NCBI GenBank assembly: GCA_963714645.1
Contig: CAVQQX010000153.1
Location: forward strand, 1 to 12,460
Source: RPQJ01 sp963714645
Lineage (GTDB): Bacteria; Pseudomonadota; Gammaproteobacteria; Steroidobacterales; Steroidobacteraceae
Direction: 5' to 3'
DNA length: 12,460 bases
Shown here: in pieces, positions 1 to 5,874 of the stretch
How positions within the stretch are numbered: position 1 is the stretch's first letter
Layout: each line of letters opens with the position of its first letter
Translations under genes and position numbers: made by a program
The notes under the pieces: model-generated
What the model was told of the DNA's origin: nothing
What the model saw: the letters and a program-made list of their open reading frames with translations, nothing else
The model's database searches: none

Positions 1-1746
1 GATCAGTTCGAGGTTCGCGTAGCCCTGGTTGAGCACGGACAACAGGCTGCGCTCGATGAACGCGGCCTGGTTGTACGTCGGCATGACGATCGACACGCGC
101 GGCTGTCGCGCCGGGATCGACGGGTCGACTGCCGGCGCCGCTGCCAGGGAGTGCAGGAATGCGCGCGGAGGCAATCTCGCCTCGACGCCGTCGCCGCGGC
201 CGGGAATCGCCCGTCTCACGTGCGTGTGGCCGAGTGGACGGGCCCCGGCGAAGGCTTCGGGGCGCGCGCGTCGCAGGATTTCGCCGAGACGGTGGCGCAT
301 CGGATGCCGCCATGCGGGGTACGCGATCAGCCCGCCGAAGGCGACGCCGACCAGGCACAAGGTGAGCAACGCCGGCAGCCGGTCGGCCAGCAGCGCCTGG
401 ACTCCCCACGCCGCGGCAATCGCGGCGAGACAGGCCAGCGCCAGTCCCCCGTTGTCGCGCGGCAGCGCGTCCTCGAGTGACAGGCGCCGCGCATGGTGGA
501 ATTCGATCAGCACGAGCGAACTGCCCAGCACCAGCGCGACGATCCAGCCCGCGACGACGCCGATCCCGCCGCAGGCGAGACCGGCCGCGAGGCCCAGCGC
601 GACGTTGAGTACGCCCATCGTGGCGTGCGACCACGTGTTCGGTCCGGGACGGCCGAGACCGAGATTGGCGAAGTACGCCGGATTGATGTAGCCGTTCAGC
701 CACCAGCCGACGGTCAGCAGCGCGGCGAACACGAGAAACGTGGGCTCCAGGTGCCCGATCCACAAGCGCGACACCGCGGGCAGCGAGGCCGCAATGGCGC
801 CGTAGAACGGCAACGCGAGGTACGCCTGCAGCCGGTACGTGTCCCGATACAGCGCATCGACGCGCGCGGCCTCGGCGGGCGGAATCTGCGCGATGACCGG
901 GACCACGATCTGGTTCGGCGCCACCAGCAGGCCGCGCAGCTGCATCAGCATCCGGCTGGCCATTTCGTAGAAACCGGTCATCGCCAGGCCGCCGAATTTC
1001 GCCAGCAATGCCTTGGTCACCGGGTCGGTCAGGGCCTGCAGCAGCGTGGCCACCTGGAGGTGGAGGCCGTAGCGGAACATCGCGCGGAACTCGGGCTGGC
1101 TCCATCGGTGCGGCAACCACGGCAGCGCCGTGAGTTCGCGCCGCAGGAAATACCAGCTCGACACCAGCAGCAGCAGCGTGAGGGCCACCTGGGTGCCCGC
1201 AAGTCCGAGCAGGCCGTATGCAGGCACGAACACCAGCGCCAGCAGCAGTTGCAGCACGCTGTTCGAGACCGCGAACGTGGCGCGCAGGTCCGTGCGCTGG
1301 CAACCGTCGAGGGCCGATTGAAAGATGCCCGCCAGCGTCGTGAGCCACAGGCTGAGCAGCGCATAGGGCAGCAGTTGCAGGCCCTCGCGGAGCGACGACG
1401 CCGGCAGCATGCGCTCGAGCAACCAGGCCGCCGGCAGCCAGGCGGCGAGCAGCAGGGCACCGACGAACACCGCGAGTGCCAGCACCGCCGTCTGGACGGC
1501 CAGTGCCGCGCGCTCCCTGTCGCCGCGACCCAGGTGCCCGGCAACGAACTTGACGACGCTGCCGGTGAAACCGAGTTCGGTCAGGCGGGCCGCGGAGGTC
1601 GTCGCGAGCACCACGGACCAGAGGCCGAGCCGCTCGACGCCGACGGCCTGCAGCAGGTAGCGGTAGAGCAGGAACAAGGTCAGCCCGCTGACGAGCACCT
1701 GCGCGGCGGCCGCACCGGCGTTGCGAACGAGGCGTGTGGGTTGCAT
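1..1746 (-). CDS. Wzx-type polysaccharide flippase fused to a GT2 glycosyltransferase (3' end cut by window)
   Basis: I read this frame codon by codon from the ATG at 1746-1744 to base 1 and found no stop, giving 582 codons that continue off the window. Residues 1 to about 482 look like an oligosaccharide flippase of the MATE/MVF superfamily. They start MQPTRLVRNAGAAAAQVLVS, hold many hydrophobic segments with few charges, and end in a last membrane segment (LCLVGVAFGGLIAYP) and a basic tail (RHRLGEILRRAR), the normal end of such proteins. An Ala/Pro/Arg-rich linker of about 55 residues follows. From residue 550 the sequence reads RVSIVMPTYNQAAFIERSL, the first beta strand and nucleotide-sugar-binding loop of family 2 glycosyltransferases. 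The DxD motif would lie outside the window. The start overlaps the stop of the upstream GT4 gene (TGATG), so translation is probably coupled. Expected role: moving lipid-linked sugar units across the inner membrane, with a cytoplasmic transferase attached. Flippase identity is firm; the fusion depends on there being no sequencing error near 100-300. Confidence 0.82.
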   Translation of the reverse strand, partial: MQPTRLVRNAGAAAAQVLVSGLTLFLLYRYLLQAVGVERLGLWSVVLATTSAARLTELGFTGSVVKFVAGHLGRGDRERAALAVQTAVLALAVFVGALLLAAWLPAAWLLERMLPASSLREGLQLLPYALLSLWLTTLAGIFQSALDGCQRTDLRATFAVSNSVLQLLLALVFVPAYGLLGLAGTQVALTLLLLVSSWYFLRRELTALPWLPHRWSQPEFRAMFRYGLHLQVATLLQALTDPVTKALLAKFGGLAMTGFYEMASRMLMQLRGLLVAPNQIVVPVIAQIPPAEAARVDALYRDTYRLQAYLALPFYGAIAASLPAVSRLWIGHLEPTFLVFAALLTVGWWLNGYINPAYFANLGLGRPGPNTWSHATMGVLNVALGLAAGLACGGIGVVAGWIVALVLGSSLVLIEFHHARRLSLEDALPRDNGGLALACLAAIAAAWGVQALLADRLPALLTLCLVGVAFGGLIAYPAWRHPMRHRLGEILRRARPEAFAGARPLGHTHVRRAIPGRGDGVEARLPPRAFLHSLAAAPAVDPSIPARQPRVSIVMPTYNQAAFIERSLLSVLNQGYANLELI

Positions 1747-2969
1747 CAGCGGCCGTCGAGCAGTGCAGCGAGCCCTCGACGCAACCGCGCCGCGTTGGCG
1801 GCGGGCGTGTAGTCCTCGAAGATCTGCGCCGAACGGCGTCCGTGGAGCGTCGCGAGCCCGGGATCGCGGCAGTAGCATTCGAGTGCGTCGTGCAGTGCCG
1901 CGATGTCGTCGGCCGCGACGCGGAAGCCATTTTCGCCGACACGAATCAGGTGTTGCGCCGCCCCGGTCGCGTCGGTCGACACGAGTGCCTTGCCGAGCGA
2001 CGCACCTTCGTTCAGCACCACGCCCCAGCCGTCGAAACGCGAGGCGAGCACCACGACGTCGGCCTCGCCCATCGCATCGGCCACCGCGGCCGCCGGCACG
2101 GCGCCCCGGAAATCGACGGCATCGACGATGCCGAGCGTCGCCGCCAGCTCGCGGTATTCCGACTCCGAAGGACCACTGCCCACCAGCTCCAGCCGCGTCG
2201 CGGGATACGCCCGGTGCAGTCGCGCAAATGCCTGCAGCAGCACGTCCACGCCTTTGCGCGGGCACAACTCGCCGACCTGGATGAACCGGACCGACCCACG
2301 GCGTGCCGTCGTCGTTCGATCCGACTGCAGACCTGCGATGCTGTAGGGCAGCAGCCGGATGCGGCAGCGCCGCATGCCCCAGCGCTCGAAGTCGTCGCGC
2401 GCCATGTCGCCGATCGCGAACGCACCGAGGCCGCAGCGGTTCACCAGTGCGGCGTACAGTCGCCGTTGCACCGCCTTCGAACCCCAGCGGCGACGTGGCG
2501 TGCCGCGTTCGCTCCAGTGCACCCACGGCACGCGCTTGATCGACAACGCCAGCACGAGCGCCTGCAGGAACGGTCGATTCGCACCCCCGACGACGTGGAC
2601 GTGGTCGGCCCAGCGCCCGACCAGCCGCAGGCTCGCGAGAGTCGGCGAGACGTAACGCTCACCCTCGGGCAGGCGCACGGGGACGTCCCAGCCGAGCGCA
2701 CGACGTTCGGCGCTGACCTGCGCGAAATAGCACACCTGGAGTCGGACGCCCGCTGCGCGCAACGCTTCGAAAAAAGCCGACTGATGATGGGTGGGCATCG
2801 GCGTCCAGATCACGAGCGGCAAGGGGCCGCACAGGGCCAGGCGCGAATCGATGCGCGAGGCCGGTTCGGACGCGACGATCGTGGTGGAGCTGGGCCGCAT
2901 CGCGGTCTGCTGCGACTCTTCGGGATGGATCAGATTACGGCGCATTGATGACCGTCGTGTGAAGTGCAT
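1746..2969 (-). CDS. GT4-family glycosyltransferase
   Basis: 407 residues with a GT-B fold. The N-terminal domain starts at about residue 50 (PLVIWTPMPTHHQSAFFEAL). The C-terminal donor-binding domain has FIQVGELCPRKGVDVLLQAF at 229-248 (basic residue K239), LELVGSGPSE at 260-269, and an RFDGWGVVLNEGASLG segment at 311-326. In that segment the family E-x7-E motif appears as D313-x7-E321, so Asp replaces the first Glu. GENGFRVA follows at 345-352. The enzyme probably transfers a nucleotide-activated sugar to a growing lipid-linked glycan at the inner face of the membrane; donor and acceptor cannot be read. The first 50 residues precede the fold and none of the Met codons at 2969, 2945 and 2900 has a clear ribosome binding site, so the true start may be 2900. 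The downstream flippase-GT2 gene overlaps it by one base, indicating one transcript. Confidence 0.87.
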   Translation of the reverse strand: MHFTRRSSMRRNLIHPEESQQTAMRPSSTTIVASEPASRIDSRLALCGPLPLVIWTPMPTHHQSAFFEALRAAGVRLQVCYFAQVSAERRALGWDVPVRLPEGERYVSPTLASLRLVGRWADHVHVVGGANRPFLQALVLALSIKRVPWVHWSERGTPRRRWGSKAVQRRLYAALVNRCGLGAFAIGDMARDDFERWGMRRCRIRLLPYSIAGLQSDRTTTARRGSVRFIQVGELCPRKGVDVLLQAFARLHRAYPATRLELVGSGPSESEYRELAATLGIVDAVDFRGAVPAAAVADAMGEADVVVLASRFDGWGVVLNEGASLGKALVSTDATGAAQHLIRVGENGFRVAADDIAALHDALECYCRDPGLATLHGRRSAQIFEDYTPAANAARLRRGLAALLDGR

Positions 2970-3012
2970 TGCGCCGGTCGTGCAGAAGCACGCCGTGTGG
3001 GCGGCATACTGA

Positions 3013-3036
3013 AGTCAAATGAATGACACATTGACG
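3013..3036. promoter_or_regulatory. possible back-to-back -35 elements between GT4 and PEP-CTERM genes
   Basis: The 174-base gap 2970-3143 separates divergent genes. It contains TTGACT on the minus strand (3018-3013) and TTGACG on the plus strand (3031-3036), which also form a 5-base inverted repeat GTCAA/TTGAC with a 12-base spacer. Both resemble sigma-70 -35 hexamers facing outward. I see no convincing -10 box at 16-18 bases for either, so this is a tentative divergent promoter or operator. Confidence 0.22.
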
Positions 3037-3143
3037 ATGTAGCCTGCGACCAAACGAACAATGGTCGGCGGCTCCGTCCGGGTGACGCGGCGCGTGACCA
3101 GACGCATCGCGCCGGGAACTCGCAGACGCGGATCGATCAAGAT

Positions 3144-3887
3144 GTGGTCTTCACTGCAACGACGTGCGCGCGGCCGCGCCGGGATGTCGTCGTGACACGA
3201 CGAGGCTTGCGCGTGGCGGCGCTGTGCCTGTGCCTGACAGGCACGGTCGCCGCGCCCGGCACGGCCGCTGCCGCCATGCTCGAGTTCTACTGCGTCACCG
3301 GCAACGGCGTGACCGACTGCACGACCGGCGAGGCGCAAATGCGGGTCGACGTGCTCGCTGCTCCCGAGGGCGCGAGCTTCACTTTCCGCAACGAGGGGCC
3401 GGCGGTCTCGTCGATCGCGGACGTGTATTTCGAGGCGACACTGTTCCAGTCGATCGTCGGGGTGATGAACGACCCGGGTCGGGTGGCGTTCTCGATCGGT
3501 GCGACACCGTCCAACCTGCCCGGCGCGAACGACGCGAGCCCGCCATTCCGGGCCACGGAACGCCTGTCGGTGGATTCAGATGCACCGGTGCAGCCGATGG
3601 GCGTGAACCCGGGCGAGGCGCTCACGCTGTACCTCTCGCTGCGACCCGGCGCCGGTTTCGACGACGTGCTCGGCGCACTCGCCGACGGCAGCTTGCGCAT
3701 CGGGCTTCACGTCCAGGGATTTGCCGACGGCGGCAGCGAAAGCTTCGTCAATCTGCCGTGGCAGGGACCGCTGCCCGTGCCGCTGCCCGTGCCGTTGCCC
3801 GCGGGCTTCGTGCTGCTGACGTCAGGCCTGGGATTCGTCGTGGCGGCGACGCGGCGCCGTCAGGCTCGCTCGACGTACCAGGCATAA
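3144..3887 (+). CDS. PEP-CTERM sorting domain-containing secreted protein
   Basis: 247 residues as drawn from the ATG at 3144. A signal peptide is visible as TRRGLRVAALCLCLTGTVAA, with likely cleavage after the AAAA at 41-44. A GTG at 3192 would give a more usual short n-region (MTRRGLR) and may be the real start. The mature part is an acidic, Gly/Ala-rich, probably beta-rich region with two early Cys and no recognised catalytic domain. The C-terminus is a PEP-CTERM signal: VPLPAGFVLLTSGLGFVV at 216-233, then the basic cluster RRR at 237-239. In this family such signals direct export, cleavage by an exosortase and surface attachment or release. PLPV is repeated just before the motif. The stop lies 28 bases inside the 3' end of the convergent fcl gene. 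Surface function unknown. Confidence 0.83.
   Translation: MVFTATTCARPRRDVVVTRRGLRVAALCLCLTGTVAAPGTAAAAMLEFYCVTGNGVTDCTTGEAQMRVDVLAAPEGASFTFRNEGPAVSSIADVYFEATLFQSIVGVMNDPGRVAFSIGATPSNLPGANDASPPFRATERLSVDSDAPVQPMGVNPGEALTLYLSLRPGAGFDDVLGALADGSLRIGLHVQGFADGGSESFVNLPWQGPLPVPLPVPLPAGFVLLTSGLGFVVAATRRRQARSTYQA
3768..3803 (+). repeat. 12-base tandem repeat encoding PLPV-PLPV-PLPA next to the sorting motif
   Basis: Three consecutive 12-base units: ccgctgcccgtg twice, then ccgttgcccgcg with two differences. They encode residues 209-220 (PLPV, PLPV, PLPA) in frame. The third unit is the PEP-CTERM Pro motif itself, so the first two look like slippage duplications that extend the linker before the exosortase site. 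Confidence 0.85.
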
Positions 3888-4783
3888 GTCGAGCGTATCC
3901 CCTCCTCCAGTCCGATGCGGGCGCGCCAGCCAAGCGCGTGGAGCCGCGACACGTCGAGCAGCTTGCGCGGTGTGCCGTCGGGCTTGCTCAAGTCGAACTC
4001 CACCGCACCGCGGTACTCGACCAGCCGCGCGATGAGCGAGGCGAGTTCGCGGATCGCCACGTCCTCGCCCGTGCCGACGTTGATCGGCGCTTCGTCGCAA
4101 TAGCGCTCCATCAGGAACACCGTGGCGTCCGCGAGGTCGTCGACGTGCAGGAACTCGCGGCGGGGCGCGCCGCTGCCCCACACCGTCACGTGCGGCCGTC
4201 CCTCGACTTTCGCCTCGTGCATGCGACGCAACAGCGCCGGGAGTACGTGCGAATTCTCCAGGTCGAAGTTGTCGCCCGGCCCGTAGAGATTGGTGGGCAT
4301 CAGGGTGATCGCGTCGAACCCGTACTGCCGGCGATAGGCCTGGCACATCATCAACCCCGCGATCTTGGCGATCGCGTACCACTGGTTGGTCGGCTCGAGC
4401 GGGCCGGTCAGCAGGTAGTCCTCGCGCAAGGGCTGGGGCGCCAGCCGCGGGTAGATGCAGCTCGAACCGAGGAACACGAGTTTGCCCACGCCATTGCGGT
4501 ACGCGGCGTCGATGACGTTGGTCTCGATCTGCAGATTGTCGCGGATGAATTCCGCGGGCCGGCGATCGTTGGCGAGGATGCCGCCGACACGGGCCGCCGC
4601 CAGCAGCACCACCCGGGGGTGGTTCGTCTCGAAGAACCCGTCCACGGCGTGCTGGTCGCGCAGGTCGAGTTCCCGTCCCGGCAGCAGCAGGTTGCCGTAG
4701 CCCTGTGCGCGCAGCGCGCGTACGAGGGCGGAACCGACCAGGCCACGGTGCCCCGCCACGTAGATGGCGTCGTCGCGATTCAT
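3860..4783 (-). CDS. fcl: GDP-L-fucose synthase (GDP-4-keto-6-deoxymannose 3,5-epimerase/4-reductase)
   Basis: 307 residues, full length for this extended short-chain dehydrogenase. The enzyme epimerises C3 and C5 of GDP-4-keto-6-deoxymannose and reduces it with NADPH to GDP-L-fucose. The Rossmann motif is GHRGLVG at 11-17. The catalytic set sits in the same positions as in the well-studied E. coli enzyme: S107 in GSSCIYP, Cys109, Y136 and K140 in YAIAK, and His179 in NSHVLPALLRR. Other family marks are ARVGGI at 64-69, PTNLYGPGDNFD at 163-174 and FLHVDDLAD at 211-219. The ATG overlaps the gmd stop by 4 bases (ATGA), so it is last in the TPR lipoprotein-gmd-fcl operon. Its 3' end overlaps the opposing PEP-CTERM gene. 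GDP-fucose implies a fucose-containing surface polysaccharide. Confidence 0.96.
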   Translation of the reverse strand: MNRDDAIYVAGHRGLVGSALVRALRAQGYGNLLLPGRELDLRDQHAVDGFFETNHPRVVLLAAARVGGILANDRRPAEFIRDNLQIETNVIDAAYRNGVGKLVFLGSSCIYPRLAPQPLREDYLLTGPLEPTNQWYAIAKIAGLMMCQAYRRQYGFDAITLMPTNLYGPGDNFDLENSHVLPALLRRMHEAKVEGRPHVTVWGSGAPRREFLHVDDLADATVFLMERYCDEAPINVGTGEDVAIRELASLIARLVEYRGAVEFDLSKPDGTPRKLLDVSRLHALGWRARIGLEEGIRSTYAWYVERA

Positions 4784-5874
4784 TCGCGGTACCGCTGCAC
4801 TTGGAATCCTTCACGCTGCACCATCAGGTCGCGCCGTGCCACCTCCAGGTCGCGTGCGACCATTTCGTCGACCAGCGTCGCGAAGCTGGTCGCCGGGGTC
4901 CAGCCGAGTTTCGCGCGCGCCCTGGACGCGTCGCCGAGCAGCGTGTCGACTTCGGCCGGCCGGAAATAGCGCGGGTCGACGCGGACGACGGTGCGGCCGG
5001 TCTTGACGTCCACGCCCTGCTCCTCGACGCCGCTGCCGTCCCATTTCAGACGCATCCCGAGGCGTTCGGCCGCGGCCTCGACGAAGTCGCGGACCGAGCG
5101 CTGCTCGCCGGTCGCGATCACGAAGTCCTCCGGCTCGTCCTGCTGCAGCATGAGCCATTGCGCTCGAACATAATCGCGCGCGTGACCCCAGTCGCGCCGT
5201 GCCCCGAGGTTGCCGAGGTACAGGCAGTCGTCGAGGCCGACGCTGACGCGTGCGAGGCCACGCGTGATCTTGCGCGAGACGAAGGTCTCGCCGCGCAACG
5301 GCGACTCGTGGTTGAACAGGATCCCGTTGCAGGCGTACATCCCGTAGGCCTCGCGATAGTTCACCGTGATCCAGTAGGCGTAGACCTTCGCGGCACCGTA
5401 GGGGCTGCGCGGATAGAACGGGGTCGTCTCGCGCTGCGGCGTCTCGGCCACCTTGCCGAACATCTCCGACGTCGCCGCCTGGTAGAAGCGCGTGCGCCCC
5501 ACCAGCCCGAGCATCCTGATGGCCTCGAGCAGGCGCAGCGTGCCGAGGGCATCGGCATTCGCCGTGTATTCCGCCGTCTCGAACGACACGGCCACGTGGC
5601 TCTGCGCCCCGAGGTTGTAGACCTCGTCCGGCTGCACGGTCTGCATGATGCGGATCAGGTTGGTGGCATCGGTGAGGTCACCGTAATGCAGCACGAAGCG
5701 GCGCCCGGGCTGGTGCGGGTCTTCGTACAGGTGATCGACGCGTTCCGTGTTGAACGACGAGGCACGGCGCTTGACCCCGTGCACTTCGTAGCCCTTCTCG
5801 AGCAGCAATTCCGCGAGATAGGCTCCGTCCTGGCCCGTGATGCCCGTGATCAAGGCCCGTTTTGGTTGGTTCAT
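4780..5874 (-). CDS. gmd: GDP-mannose 4,6-dehydratase
   Basis: 364 residues, normal for the family. It converts GDP-mannose to GDP-4-keto-6-deoxy-mannose, the first step to GDP-L-fucose or GDP-D-rhamnose. NADP-binding motif GITGQDG at 11-17. Catalytic residues are T135 and E137 in ATSEMFG, and Y159 with K163 in SPYGAAK. Further hallmarks are VKRRASSFNTERVDHLY at 34-50, LHYGDLTD at 62-69, NLGAQSHVAVSFE at 87-99, LFNHESPLRGETFVSRKI at 186-203 and the tetramer/NADP-binding region LGNLGARRDWGHARDYV at 220-236. The ATG at 5874 fits the normal N-terminus MNQPKRALITG and overlaps the stop of the TPR lipoprotein gene by 4 bases (ATGA). The reading frame stays open upstream into that gene, but that extension is a shadow. 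The next gene, fcl, overlaps its stop, so both enzymes of the pathway are made from one message. Confidence 0.97.
   Translation of the reverse strand: MNQPKRALITGITGQDGAYLAELLLEKGYEVHGVKRRASSFNTERVDHLYEDPHQPGRRFVLHYGDLTDATNLIRIMQTVQPDEVYNLGAQSHVAVSFETAEYTANADALGTLRLLEAIRMLGLVGRTRFYQAATSEMFGKVAETPQRETTPFYPRSPYGAAKVYAYWITVNYREAYGMYACNGILFNHESPLRGETFVSRKITRGLARVSVGLDDCLYLGNLGARRDWGHARDYVRAQWLMLQQDEPEDFVIATGEQRSVRDFVEAAAERLGMRLKWDGSGVEEQGVDVKTGRTVVRVDPRYFRPAEVDTLLGDASRARAKLGWTPATSFATLVDEMVARDLEVARRDLMVQREGFQVQRYRE

Noticed and set aside
493..1812. Long plus-strand open frame (439 codons) over the flippase
   Set aside because: Its translation is Arg/Gln/His-rich low-complexity sequence with no family signal, typical of the antisense of a GC-rich gene. 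The minus strand carries clear flippase and glycosyltransferase sequence.
3164..4969. Long plus-strand open frame (601 codons) over the PEP-CTERM, fcl and gmd genes
   Set aside because: It is antisense to the well-supported fcl and gmd genes and out of frame with the PEP-CTERM protein. No domain is recognisable.
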